From Viridibacillus sp050279675 (lineage in GTDB: Bacteria; Bacillota; Bacilli; Bacillales_A; Planococcaceae), in assembly GCF_050279675.1 (NCBI RefSeq), contig NZ_JBNNUK010000007.1:62001-126000 (forward strand): a stretch of 64,000 bases of DNA, read 5' to 3'. Shown here piece by piece: positions 34,463 through 43,186 of this stretch. The position numbers and the translations under genes are program-made. The notes under the pieces were generated by a model, which saw nothing but the letters and a program-made list of their open reading frames with translations, did not search any database and had not been told where the DNA came from. The stretch's first letter is position 1, and each line of letters starts with the position of its first letter.

Positions 34463-34491
34463 ATTTTCAATTACTTTTTGGAGGGATTTTC

Positions 34492-35874
34492 ATGGCAAAA
34501 TCAATGGAAAATATCGTCAGCTTAGCAAAACATCGTGGATTCGTATTCCCAGGATCTGAAATCTACGGAGGATTAGCAAACACTTGGGATTACGGCCCAC
34601 TTGGTGTAGAACTAAAAAACAACGTAAAAAAAGCATGGTGGAAAAAATTCGTTCAAGAATCACAATATAATGTTGGTCTTGATGCAGCAATTCTAATGAA
34701 TCCAAAAACTTGGGTAGCTTCTGGTCACGTTGGTAACTTCAATGACCCAATGGTGGACTGTAAAAAATGTAAATCACGTCACCGTGCAGATAAATTAATC
34801 GAAGATGCAGCATTAGCACAAGGTCAAGAAATTATCGTAGATGGTTTACCATTAGATAAAATGGCTGAAGTAATGAGTGAATATGACGTAAAATGCCCAG
34901 ATTGCGGCGAGCAAGATTTCACAGAAATCCGCCAATTCAACTTAATGTTTAAAACTTTCCAAGGCGTAACCGAATCTTCAACAAATGAAATTTTCCTACG
35001 TCCTGAAACGGCGCAGGGTATTTTCGTAAACTTCAAAAACGTTCAACGTTCAATGCGTAAACGTACACCATTTGGTATCGCACAAGTTGGTAAATCTTTC
35101 CGTAACGAAATCACTCCAGGGAATTTCACTTTCCGTACACGTGAATTCGAACAAATGGAACTTGAATTCTTCTGTAAACCAGGTACTGAATTAGAGTGGC
35201 ATGCTTATTGGAAAGACTTCTGTAAAAACTGGTTATTAAACTTAAGTATGTCTGAAAGCAGCATGCGCCTACGTGATCACGCAGACGATGAACTTTCTCA
35301 CTACTCAAATGCTACAACTGATATCGAATTCCAATTCCCATTCGGTTGGGGCGAACTTTGGGGCGTAGCATCTCGTACAGACTTCGATTTAAAACGTCAT
35401 ATGGAACATTCAGGTGAAGATTTCACATATATCGATCCAGTGACAAATGAACGCTATGTACCCTATTGCATCGAACCATCATTAGGAGCAGACCGTGTAA
35501 CTCTAGCATTCTTATGTGATGCATATGATGAGGAAGAATTAGAAAACGACGACAAACGTACGGTTCTTCGCTTCCACCCTGCTTTAGCACCTTTCAAAGC
35601 AGCTGTATTACCACTTTCAAAAAAATTAGCAGAGCAAGCGAATGACGTTTGGGCGGATCTTCGTAAAGAATTCCCAGTGGATTATGACGAATCTCAATCA
35701 ATCGGTAAACGCTACCGTCGCCAAGATGAAATTGGTACACCATTCTGTATCACTTACGACTTTGACTCAGTAGAAGATGGCCAAGTAACAGTACGTCACC
35801 GCGACTCAATGGAACAAGTTCGTATGCCGATTGCAGATGTTAAAGGTTATATTGCTAAACACCTTGAATTCTAA
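34492..35874 (+). CDS. glyS: Glycyl-tRNA synthetase, single-chain class II
   Basis: A 460-residue alpha2-type glycine-tRNA ligase, not the two-subunit GlyQ/GlyS form of B. subtilis. Marks: KHRGFVFPGSEIYGGLANTW (about 10-29), FNLMFKTFQG, FLRPETAQGIFVNF (motif 2 area), FRNEITPG and FTFRTREFEQME, and the C-terminal anticodon domain (about 355-460). Four Cys in CKKC and CPDC bind a structural zinc. ATG after GGAGGG; controlled by the T-box upstream and followed by a terminator. Confidence 0.96.
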   Translation: MAKSMENIVSLAKHRGFVFPGSEIYGGLANTWDYGPLGVELKNNVKKAWWKKFVQESQYNVGLDAAILMNPKTWVASGHVGNFNDPMVDCKKCKSRHRADKLIEDAALAQGQEIIVDGLPLDKMAEVMSEYDVKCPDCGEQDFTEIRQFNLMFKTFQGVTESSTNEIFLRPETAQGIFVNFKNVQRSMRKRTPFGIAQVGKSFRNEITPGNFTFRTREFEQMELEFFCKPGTELEWHAYWKDFCKNWLLNLSMSESSMRLRDHADDELSHYSNATTDIEFQFPFGWGELWGVASRTDFDLKRHMEHSGEDFTYIDPVTNERYVPYCIEPSLGADRVTLAFLCDAYDEEELENDDKRTVLRFHPALAPFKAAVLPLSKKLAEQANDVWADLRKEFPVDYDESQSIGKRYRRQDEIGTPFCITYDFDSVEDGQVTVRHRDSMEQVRMPIADVKGYIAKHLEF

Positions 35875-35925
35875 TAGCAAAACTATCCTTAATAGACATT
35901 AACATTAAACATTATTAAATCAATA

Positions 35926-35957
35926 AGAGCCGTGATGAGATATACTTTCACGGCTCT
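35926..35957 (+). terminator. Terminator of glyS
   Basis: Perfect 10-nt arms AGAGCCGTGA/TCACGGCTCT and T6 tail. Beyond it, up to 36203, I see no gene and no clear signal, only AT-rich sequence between convergent genes. Confidence 0.88.
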
Positions 35958-36203
35958 TTTTTCTATCAACTTATAAATATTCCACTTCAGCAATTTCACC
36001 TTGAATAATAAAAATTTCTACATAATAAAAAGCAAACCACATATACTTCTGTCATTTGTAGTTGTAATCGTTTTTCTTCCATTAAAATAACCAAAGTGAT
36101 TAATCGAAAATAGTGCTGAAGTTAATAATAATAACAGAGGAGAAGTAATTTAAAATCAATCTACTGACTATATATTTATTTCAGTAGTCATTTTCTAATC
36201 CCC

Positions 36204-37508
36204 CTACTCTATCTCTAATGCTCTCATTTCAACAACTGAATTATCTCTAACTTGTTTTAAAGTAAGTAAAGTTAATAAGCCTGTAAAGAGTAAGGCTGCA
36301 ATGAGTAGCATACCTGAAGTTAATGTTAAAGATCCAAGAATCATCGGGCCAACGAAGCCACCTAAAGCCGCAAATGAGTTTACAAGTGCAATTCCAACAG
36401 GAGCTGTTGATTCAGTGAAAAAGAATGTCATATAAGCAAAGAAACACCCGGTAAATCCATATAATCCAGCAGATGTAATAGTAAGCATTGCAACCATAGA
36501 TAAAGGTGATGTTACAAAACCACATCCTATGAATCCTAAAATCGCAATTACTAAGCAGACTATAAGATGCGATTTATAAGTGTTAGTTCGATCCGTATTC
36601 CAACCTGTAAAAATATTTGCCGGAATTCCTACTAAAGAAGGAATCATTGCAAGCCAACCGATTTGCATATTAGTTGTATCTACAACTGATAAATTTTTAA
36701 TTATTGTTGGAATCCAGAAAGACAAACCATAGATGCCTGTATAACCAGCAAAATAAAAAAATGCTAGCTTCCAAACTTTAGAGTCTTTAAGCATCTCTTT
36801 CTTAGATACTTTGTTGACTTTTTCACTTGCTCTTCGTTCCTCTTTCAACTCACCCTCAAGCCAATCCTTCTCCTCAGTAGTTAACCACTTTGCCTCTTTA
36901 GGTCGATTTACTAAATAAAAAACAACTAACACACCTAAAATAATTGCTGGAATTCCCTCAAGAATAAACATCCAACGCCAACCTTCGAGACTAAACCAAT
37001 TAACATTATCAATTATCCACGCCGACAGTGGCGCTCCTATTAAACCGCCAATAGGTAATGCTAATAATAAGACAGCAGTTGCTTTACCACGTTCTCTTGA
37101 GCGGAACCAGTAAGTCAGGTATAAAATAATACCTGGGAAGAATCCAGCTTCTGCTACCCCCAATAGGAATCTTAAAATATATAAATGGGTCGCACTCTGA
37201 ACAAAACCAGTTAATATGACTAAAATCCCCCAGGAAATCATAATTCGAGCAATCCAAACTTTCGCACCAACTTTATGCATAATCATGTTACTTGGAACTT
37301 CAAAAAAGAAATAACCAATAAAAAAGATACCTGACAGCAATCCAAATACTTCAGCACTTAAAGCTAAGTCAGCATTCATTTCTAAAGCTGCAAAACCTAA
37401 GTTAACTCTATCTAAATAAGCAATTGTATATAAAATCAAAATGAAAGGCAAAATTCGAGTCATTGTTTTTTTAAGAGTAGTCTTTTCTATACGTGAAATA
37501 TCATTCAT
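36204..37508 (-). CDS. MFS transporter, anion:cation symporter (ACS) type
   Basis: A 434-residue MFS protein with about 12 helices. The ACS family marks are YLDRVNLGFAAL (about 31-42) and FFFEVPSNMIMHKVGAKVW (about 68-86). Such carriers import organic anions such as tartrate, galactonate, phthalate or hydroxy acids. As last gene of the sco operon, an uptake role for a short-chain hydroxy or keto acid (3-hydroxybutyrate or acetoacetate) is inferred. It may stand in for the GntP-type permease whose remains lie at 39738-39950. Confidence 0.85.
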   Translation of the reverse strand: MNDISRIEKTTLKKTMTRILPFILILYTIAYLDRVNLGFAALEMNADLALSAEVFGLLSGIFFIGYFFFEVPSNMIMHKVGAKVWIARIMISWGILVILTGFVQSATHLYILRFLLGVAEAGFFPGIILYLTYWFRSRERGKATAVLLLALPIGGLIGAPLSAWIIDNVNWFSLEGWRWMFILEGIPAIILGVLVVFYLVNRPKEAKWLTTEEKDWLEGELKEERRASEKVNKVSKKEMLKDSKVWKLAFFYFAGYTGIYGLSFWIPTIIKNLSVVDTTNMQIGWLAMIPSLVGIPANIFTGWNTDRTNTYKSHLIVCLVIAILGFIGCGFVTSPLSMVAMLTITSAGLYGFTGCFFAYMTFFFTESTAPVGIALVNSFAALGGFVGPMILGSLTLTSGMLLIAALLFTGLLTLLTLKQVRDNSVVEMRALEIE

Positions 37509-37524
37509 AAATTAACCCCCATAA

Positions 37525-38709
37525 TTAATAGTTTGGATTTTCCAAAATAATTGCAATGCCTTGCCCTCCACCAATGCATAAGCTCGCAACACCATATCGA
37601 ACATTTCTTTTATTCATTTCAATTGCTAACGAGTAACTAATGCGCGCTCCGCTAGCTCCAACTGGATGGCCTAATGCTACAGCACCACCATTGACGTTCA
37701 CCTTTTCTTCATCGATTTCAAGTTCTTTTACGACTGCTAAAGACTGTGCTGCAAATGCTTCGTTCAATTCAAACAAGTCAATTTGGTTAATTTCTAACTT
37801 TGCTTTTTGTAATGCTTTTTTAATTGCTGGTACTGGCCCAATTCCCATGTATTTAGGATCTACACCTGCTATCCCCCAAGAAACAATTTTCGCTAATGGT
37901 TGTAATTTATTCTTTTCTAAGTAATCCCTTGATACAACTAAAACAGAAGCAGCACCATCATTAATACCACTGGCATTTCCTGCTGTCACGGTTCCAGTTT
38001 CTTTAAAGGCTGGATTAAGTTTTCCTAATCTTTCAGCAGAAATGTCAGTACGAATATGCTCATCTTGATTAATAATAATTTCTTTGCCCTTTTTTCCTTT
38101 TAGCACAACTGGAACAATTTCTTCTGCAAAGCGGCCATTTTCACGAGCGATAGAAGCCTTTTTGTGTGAGTTCATAGAGAAAACATCTTGTTCTTTTCTA
38201 GTAATTTCGTACTTATCTGCTAAATTTTCAGCCGTCATCCCCATGCCACAGCTTGCATATTGATCGTATAAAGTCTCCCAAAGCATGTCGTCAATTTTAG
38301 GTGCTTTGTTAGGAGAACCAAAACGTGTACCCCGTAATACATGAGGTGCTAAACTCATATTTTCAGTACCACCTGCAATTGCTACATCGGTTTCGCCTAA
38401 AATAATATTTTGCGCAGCAGAAACTATTGCCTGTAGTCCCGACCCACATAGACGATTAACTGTCAATGCAGTTGAAGATTCCTTCATCCCGCTCCTTAAC
38501 CCAATATGTCTTGCTAAATATGCGGAATTACTTGTTGTATGAATAATATTGCCAAAAATAATTTCGTCAATAGACTCTATCTCTACACCACCACGTTTTA
38601 TCGTTTCTTTAACTGTTGCTACCGCTAAGTCTATATCACTAGTATCTTTAAATGAGCCTCCAAATGTTCCAAATGCTGTTCTAGAACCGTTTAAAATATA
38701 TGCTTCCAT
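37525..38709 (-). CDS. Acetyl-CoA C-acetyltransferase (thiolase)
   Basis: A 394-residue thiolase. Nucleophile Cys88 in NRLCGSGLQAI, then GGTENMSLAPH, the His in NEAFAAQS, GGAVALGHPVGASGAR, and the second catalytic Cys in ASLCIGGGQG. It splits acetoacetyl-CoA to two acetyl-CoA, the last step of ketone-body use here, or runs the reverse. The start at 38709 is 9 nt behind GGGGAG; two earlier starts crowd that site. 27 nt after the dehydrogenase gene, so same transcript. Confidence 0.92.
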   Translation of the reverse strand: MEAYILNGSRTAFGTFGGSFKDTSDIDLAVATVKETIKRGGVEIESIDEIIFGNIIHTTSNSAYLARHIGLRSGMKESSTALTVNRLCGSGLQAIVSAAQNIILGETDVAIAGGTENMSLAPHVLRGTRFGSPNKAPKIDDMLWETLYDQYASCGMGMTAENLADKYEITRKEQDVFSMNSHKKASIARENGRFAEEIVPVVLKGKKGKEIIINQDEHIRTDISAERLGKLNPAFKETGTVTAGNASGINDGAASVLVVSRDYLEKNKLQPLAKIVSWGIAGVDPKYMGIGPVPAIKKALQKAKLEINQIDLFELNEAFAAQSLAVVKELEIDEEKVNVNGGAVALGHPVGASGARISYSLAIEMNKRNVRYGVASLCIGGGQGIAIILENPNY

Positions 38710-38736
38710 TTTCATCACTCCCCATATCGTTTACAT

Positions 38737-39480
38737 TTACATACCACCAGAAATATTTAAGTTTTCCCCTGTAATACCTGATGCTTCATTAGATGTTAAA
38801 AAATAAACACCATTGGCAATTTCTTCTGCGCTAATAAAGCGGTTCATCGCTTGTTTCGGATACATAATTTCAGCCAATGCTTCAGCTTCAGTCATCCCTT
38901 TTTCTTCTAAATCTTGTATTTGTTTTACTAGCAATGGCGTTTTTACCGGACCAGGTAAAACAGCATTGGCTGTAACACCAAATTGAGCACCTTCTAATGC
39001 GGTTACTCTTGTCAGACCAATCACACCGTGTTTTGCTGCAACATAAGCAACTTTTTCAGGTGTAGCCATTTCTCCATGAACAGAGGAAATATTCACAATA
39101 CGTCCATACTGTTGCGCTTTCATATACGGCATAGCATGCTTAGTCATAAGGAAAGGTCCAGTAAGCATGACGTTAATTAATAAATCCCACTGTTCTGTTG
39201 GGAAGTCTTCGATTTTTTCACGGTATTGTAATCCTGCATTATTTACGAGGACATCTACATTCCCACTAGTAGCGACTTGCTTTAATGCTTCGCGAACTGA
39301 ATCTTCATTTGTCACATCAAGTACTATCGCTTTCACTTGATCACTGTATTGTTTTTCTAATTCTAGTACTCTATCTAAATGGAGATCTGCTGCAAATACA
39401 AAATCTCCTTGGTCAACAAATTTTTTCACCATTGCTTGTCCTAGTCCACCTGCAGCTCCAGTAATAATAATATTTCTCAT
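38737..39480 (-). CDS. 3-hydroxybutyrate dehydrogenase (SDR family)
   Basis: A 247-residue short-chain dehydrogenase with NAD motif TGAAGGLG (7-14), NNAG (80-83), Ser132/133, Tyr146-x3-Lys150, and the C-terminal GENLNISGGM. Sequence pattern LQYREKIEDFPTEQWD and the sco neighbours support D-3-hydroxybutyrate as substrate (product acetoacetate), as with YxjF in the B. subtilis yxjC-scoAB-yxjF operon. GGAGGT ribosome site; its ATG overlaps the stop of the broken gene fragment upstream (TAATG). Confidence 0.85.
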   Translation of the reverse strand: MRNIIITGAAGGLGQAMVKKFVDQGDFVFAADLHLDRVLELEKQYSDQVKAIVLDVTNEDSVREALKQVATSGNVDVLVNNAGLQYREKIEDFPTEQWDLLINVMLTGPFLMTKHAMPYMKAQQYGRIVNISSVHGEMATPEKVAYVAAKHGVIGLTRVTALEGAQFGVTANAVLPGPVKTPLLVKQIQDLEEKGMTEAEALAEIMYPKQAMNRFISAEEIANGVYFLTSNEASGITGENLNISGGM

Positions 39481-39757
39481 TAATTTACCTCCAATGATTT
39501 AGTGTCCAAATGAGGGTTTGTATTTAATAAATGTCGCACTAAAGATTCATCTCGCTCCACTACATAGCTATCGATACCTTTTCCAGGATACTTAAAAAAA
39601 CCATTTCCTGACTTCACACCTATATTCCCTGCTTGTACACGATCCTTAATGACACTGAAATCTCGTACAAAAGATTCGACTTCCGGTTGTAATTGATCCA
39701 ACACTATATTCCAAATATCTAATCCACCAAAATCGACAAATTTTAATAACCCACTTA
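39480..39757 (-). pseudogene. 3' fragment of a 3-hydroxyacyl-CoA dehydrogenase gene
   Basis: About 92 codons remain, starting inside the C-terminal domain (GLLKFVDFGGLDIW, then GVKSGNGFFKYPGK, the usual end motif of 3-hydroxybutyryl-CoA/3-hydroxyacyl-CoA dehydrogenases). The NAD domain and catalytic His are missing. On its 5' side it is joined, in another frame, to a GntP-permease piece, which means a deletion fused the two genes. No ribosome site of its own is evident. Confidence 0.8.
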
Positions 39758-39950
39758 TGCGGTAAACCACCAGACGCAATTGCTACAATTCGGTGTATTA
39801 CTTCAGGGTTAACGCCCAGATTTAGATAAACTTTTGATAGCGCTTCCATTCCGCCTCCGTGAAGAAGGCAAAGCCCGATGTTACAGCTACAACTGCACCA
39901 TAACCGACAATTGCACTCGCGTTAATAATCGGTATTACAGCTAATGTTGA
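39738..39950 (-). pseudogene. Remnant of a GntP-family permease gene
   Basis: Two pieces in different frames: upstream LAVIPIINASAIVGYGAVV (about 39944-39890), then after a frame change GGGMEALSKVYLNLGVNPEV and HRIVAIASGGLPH (about 39861-39757). In intact GntP proteins these blocks are in the same order but separated by some 40 residues, and the last is followed by more helices. So the gene has lost its start, an internal segment and its end. GntP permeases (YxjC) occur with scoAB in B. subtilis. Confidence 0.7.
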
Positions 39951-40108
39951 CCAAGAATTAGAGCATCTCGTTTCATATCAATATATTTCAAAAATAAAAA
40001 AAGAAGTTACTACAGCAATCATTAATGTGTATACAATTTAATAAGCATTAATAATGAATACTATCAGTGAAACAATGCTAGTGATTAAAGTCCACATTTA
40101 AAAATCAC

Positions 40109-40756
40109 TTATTTAACTATCTCGACATCATACAATAATGGTAGACCAATCTTTTCAATTAACTCCTCAATAGTTAAGTCTCCGTATAAATCAATAACTT
40201 TTACACCTTCCGAAGTAAACATAAATGTTGCATACTCCGATACAAATAAATCTACTTTTCTTTCACCGCTAGATTCATAAGTAAGTTGATCTACTAATTT
40301 TGAAGAGCCGTCCTTTGCAAATAAAGTTGATGCAACTATTACTTTTTTAGCACCTGCAACCAAATCCATTGCACCTCCAACACCCAAGATTGGTTGGTTT
40401 GGAACTGCCCAGTTAGCAATTTCTCCACTCTTATCTATTTGTAATATTCCTAATATTGCGACATTTAAATGCCCACCTCTAATCATTCCAAATGAATCTG
40501 CACTACCAAAAAATGCAGCTCCTTTTGTAATTGATACAGGTGTCTTACCGGCATCGATTAGATCAATATCTACGGCATTCTCTTCAGGAGGAGGCCCCAT
40601 TCCAATAAGCCCATTCTCTGATTGTAGATATACATTCTTTCCTCCTAAAAATGAGGCGACTAAAGTCGGAATACCTACTCCGAGGTTTACTACATCACCT
40701 TCTTCAAGCTCTTGAGCTATACGTTTTGCAATAATTTCTCGTTTATTTAACTTCAA
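40109..40756 (-). CDS. scoB: Succinyl-CoA:3-ketoacid CoA-transferase subunit B
   Basis: A 215-residue beta subunit; catalytic Glu47 in QSENGLIGMG, and GVGIPTLVASFL before it. With ScoA it moves CoA from succinyl-CoA to acetoacetate. Start TTG at 40756 has AGGGAG 8 nt upstream and overlaps the scoA end by 14 nt. Full length. Confidence 0.94.
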   Translation of the reverse strand: MKLNKREIIAKRIAQELEEGDVVNLGVGIPTLVASFLGGKNVYLQSENGLIGMGPPPEENAVDIDLIDAGKTPVSITKGAAFFGSADSFGMIRGGHLNVAILGILQIDKSGEIANWAVPNQPILGVGGAMDLVAGAKKVIVASTLFAKDGSSKLVDQLTYESSGERKVDLFVSEYATFMFTSEGVKVIDLYGDLTIEELIEKIGLPLLYDVEIVK

Positions 40757-41432
40757 CGTACTGACTCCCTTCTTTTATGTAAGTACTTTGAACAACATAA
40801 TCAACATAGAGATGTGGTGTAACAATATGTTCGGGGTCTAACTCACCAACTTCTACAATTTCATCTACCTCTGCAATTACAATATCAGCTGCAGTTGCCA
40901 TCACTGGATTAAAATTACGTGCAGTTGTATGATAGATCAAATTTCCAAGTCTATCGGCTTTGGCTGCTTTAATGAGGGCTACATCTCCTCTAATTCCTTT
41001 TTCAAATACATAACGTTGCCCATCAATTTCACGAATTTCTTTATCTTTTGTTAATGCTGTACCAACTGCTGTTTTTGTATAAAAACCACCAATCCCTGCA
41101 CCACCACAACGGATTGCCTCGGCTAAGGTTCCCTGTGGTAAAAGTTCTATTTCTAGTTCTCCTCTAGACCAAGCCATCACAGCTTCTTTATTTATGGTAA
41201 AGAAAGAGCCAATCACTTTTTTAATTTTTCCTTCCATAAAAATCTTATGAAGTCCCATGCCATTATCTCCAAGATTATTACTGACTATTTCTAAGTTCTC
41301 AATGTCAGTATGCAAAACTTGATCTAACACACTTAATGGTGTTCCAGAAATACCAAATCCGCCTACAAGAATTCTCATATCACTCTTCAAAATATGACGT
41401 ATTTCCTCTAATGAAACTATTGTTCCCATCAT
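40743..41432 (-). CDS. scoA: Succinyl-CoA:3-ketoacid CoA-transferase subunit A
   Basis: A 229-residue alpha subunit: ILVGGFGISGTPLSVLDQVL (about 20-39), SNNLGDNGMGL, and the GGAGIGGFYTKTAVGT block (about 109-124) are typical. Partner of ScoB. First gene of the operon scoA-scoB-(remnants)-dehydrogenase-thiolase-MFS. ATG behind AAGGAG. Divergent from a TetR gene that probably controls it. Confidence 0.94.
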   Translation of the reverse strand: MMGTIVSLEEIRHILKSDMRILVGGFGISGTPLSVLDQVLHTDIENLEIVSNNLGDNGMGLHKIFMEGKIKKVIGSFFTINKEAVMAWSRGELEIELLPQGTLAEAIRCGGAGIGGFYTKTAVGTALTKDKEIREIDGQRYVFEKGIRGDVALIKAAKADRLGNLIYHTTARNFNPVMATAADIVIAEVDEIVEVGELDPEHIVTPHLYVDYVVQSTYIKEGSQYVEVK

Positions 41433-41460
41433 TCACACTCCTTTTATAGTAATAATTATA

Positions 41461-41502
41461 TCTAGTTTATTTTATTGGAATAAAATACTAGACTGTGGTC
41501 TA
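41461..41502. promoter_or_regulatory. Candidate TetR operators between scoA and its divergent regulator
   Basis: Two overlapping symmetric elements: TCTAGT...ATTTTATT against AATAAAAT...ACTAGA (41461-41492, one 2-nt bulge) and TAGAC-tgtg-GTCTA (41489-41502, perfect). They lie 29-70 nt ahead of scoA and 50-91 nt before the TetR gene, where a shared operator is expected. Confidence 0.5.
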
Positions 41503-41551
41503 ATATTAATACATAGAATTTTCATAGTCAATCTAGAAAAGGAGATAAAAA

Positions 41552-42193
41552 GTGAATAAACGAGAGAATAAGCAACTCAGAGGAGTAATAACGAGGGATA
41601 AAATTTTAGCGACGGCATTGGGATTATTTAACGAAAGAGGATACAATAAGGTAACTGTTGATGAAATTATTCTAGCAAGCGGAACTTCAAAAGGTTCTTT
41701 TTATCAACATTTCCCTTCTAAAGCTTCTATTTTTTTATATCAATTTTCAAAAGCGGATGAATATCATACTAAAATATCAAAGGACATTCCAAGTAATCTT
41801 TTGGAACTAACTAAGCTTGAACATTTTTCTCTGGAGGTATTAGATTTTTTAGATAAAGAAATGGGGAAAGAAATGGGGAAAGTCATATACAGTTCAGCGA
41901 TTGGATCCAATGAACATACTTACTTTATTAATGCAAATCGACCGTTATTTAAGATAATAAGAACATATATTGAAAAAGCATTCTCCAACAATGAAATTAA
42001 AAATGGTTATTCTCTAGACGAAGTATATACTAGTTTAATTCAAGGAATTCTGGGTATTATTTATTATTGGGCTATAAATGATAATATTACTTCTTTAAAA
42101 CAAGTCGGACAACCATTGCTTTCTGCTATAATAATTGGTTTCAAAACACATTATAATGAAATTACTTCTAAAGAAGAAAACCTTTCTTACTAA
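41552..42193 (+). CDS. TetR-family regulator of the sco island
   Basis: A 213-residue TetR protein. The helix-turn-helix is at about 14-58 (TALGLFNERGYNKVTVDEII, ASGTSKGSFYQHFPSKASIF). GTG start behind AAGGAGAT. Divergent from scoA, with palindromes between. It carries a 12-nt in-frame tandem duplication (41858-41881) giving EMGKEMGK. Ligand probably an acyl-CoA or the keto acid, by context only. Confidence 0.88.
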   Translation: MNKRENKQLRGVITRDKILATALGLFNERGYNKVTVDEIILASGTSKGSFYQHFPSKASIFLYQFSKADEYHTKISKDIPSNLLELTKLEHFSLEVLDFLDKEMGKEMGKVIYSSAIGSNEHTYFINANRPLFKIIRTYIEKAFSNNEIKNGYSLDEVYTSLIQGILGIIYYWAINDNITSLKQVGQPLLSAIIIGFKTHYNEITSKEENLSY

Positions 42194-42332
42194 TAAGTCT
42201 TTGGATTGCGTTGAGTTTTCTTGTCAAGGTAAGTCTTTTGTTAAGTTAAAATATCACTAGTATGAATATTTTATATCTCGTTATCTCTTAACATAAGACA
42301 GGGGACGAAATTATTATTATTTAAGTAAAATA

Positions 42333-42374
42333 AAAACCCACAAACTGACTAATTTTCGTCAGCTTGTGGGTTTT
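42333..42374 (-). terminator. Terminator overlapping the recO 3' end
   Basis: Seventeen-nt arms with one mismatch (42333-42349, 42358-42374), 8-nt loop, and a T5 tail on the minus strand. The upstream arm is made of the last recO codons and the stop lies in the loop. 42194-42332 holds nothing else I can see. Confidence 0.85.
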
Positions 42375-43167
42375 CTGTTTCTCCGGATGCTTCTTTTTTA
42401 GATTCGAAATTAGCTCCGAATAATTGAGGTGCTCTTTCAAGTTGCTCAATAAATGATTTTGACTTTAAGCGCATGCCTGTTTGTTCTTCATAAATAGTTG
42501 TACTAATTTTCTTTATAAACTTTTTTGTTTCTTTTTTTAGTGTCAGTTTCCCTATTTTTTCAATAGGTACACTATAAAACATTCGGATAAGTTTTAACTG
42601 AGTTGGTGTTAGGCGTATGATATACGGATCTTGGTGGAAACATCTATGACAAAGGAAGCCACCTTGTGTAAATGAAAAAGCAAATTCTCCATCAACAGCA
42701 CTACAACTTGCACATTCATGCAATATTGGCTGCACACCAGTAAAAGGTAGCATTTTCCATTCCACAAACAATGCAATGGCTTCAGGGTCGTAACCTTCTT
42801 CAATGGCACGTAATGCTTGCACTAACACTTCAAAAGCATAAGGCTCTGCTTTTTCCGATTCAATTAAACGATCGACAAGTTCAACTGCATAACTTGCATA
42901 CGCGGTCGCTACAATATCTTCACGAATATGACGCATCGATTCTAGAGGTTCGCCTTGTTGCACAGTGCCCATACCACGACCTTGTTGTATTAAATAGGAA
43001 CCATATGTGAATGGTTGCGTAACCGAGGCTAAACGACTAGATGGTTTTTTCGCACCGCGAGCCATTGCCGTTACCTTTCCAGCTTCTCGCGTCATAAACG
43101 TGACAATTTTATTGGTCTCGCCATATGGTTGTGTTTTTAAGACAATGCCTTCCCATTTATTCAGCAA
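42349..43167 (-). CDS. recO: DNA repair protein RecO
   Basis: A 272-residue RecO with N-terminal OB fold (GIVLKTQPYGETNKIVTFMT) and four Cys of the zinc site (CASCSA and CHRCF, about 152-182). Loads RecA with RecF/RecR at gaps. TTG start with a weak ribosome site, 19 nt after era, so it probably relies on coupling. The small yqzL gene found here in B. subtilis is absent. Confidence 0.93.
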   Translation of the reverse strand: MLNKWEGIVLKTQPYGETNKIVTFMTREAGKVTAMARGAKKPSSRLASVTQPFTYGSYLIQQGRGMGTVQQGEPLESMRHIREDIVATAYASYAVELVDRLIESEKAEPYAFEVLVQALRAIEEGYDPEAIALFVEWKMLPFTGVQPILHECASCSAVDGEFAFSFTQGGFLCHRCFHQDPYIIRLTPTQLKLIRMFYSVPIEKIGKLTLKKETKKFIKKISTTIYEEQTGMRLKSKSFIEQLERAPQLFGANFESKKEASGETENPQADEN

Positions 43168-43186
43168 TTGTCTTCACATCCCTAAC

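Noticed and set aside
36057..36071. cre-like TGTAATCGTTTTTC
   Set aside because: Two mismatches at the fixed CA end, and it lies downstream of both convergent genes, so it could not act as operator.
37525..38709. Thiolase and acyl-CoA dehydrogenase as one beta-oxidation operon
   Set aside because: They are 9 kb apart, with dnaG-sigA, ccpN and glyS between; only a functional link is possible.
39961..40108. Further permease coding remains upstream of the GntP fragment
   Set aside because: Translation of the minus strand gives stops in every frame and no recognisable GntP block, so I end the remnant near 39950.
41858..41881. 12-nt tandem duplication in the TetR gene
   Set aside because: A simple in-frame slippage product (EMGK twice); no sign of wider repeats or effect.
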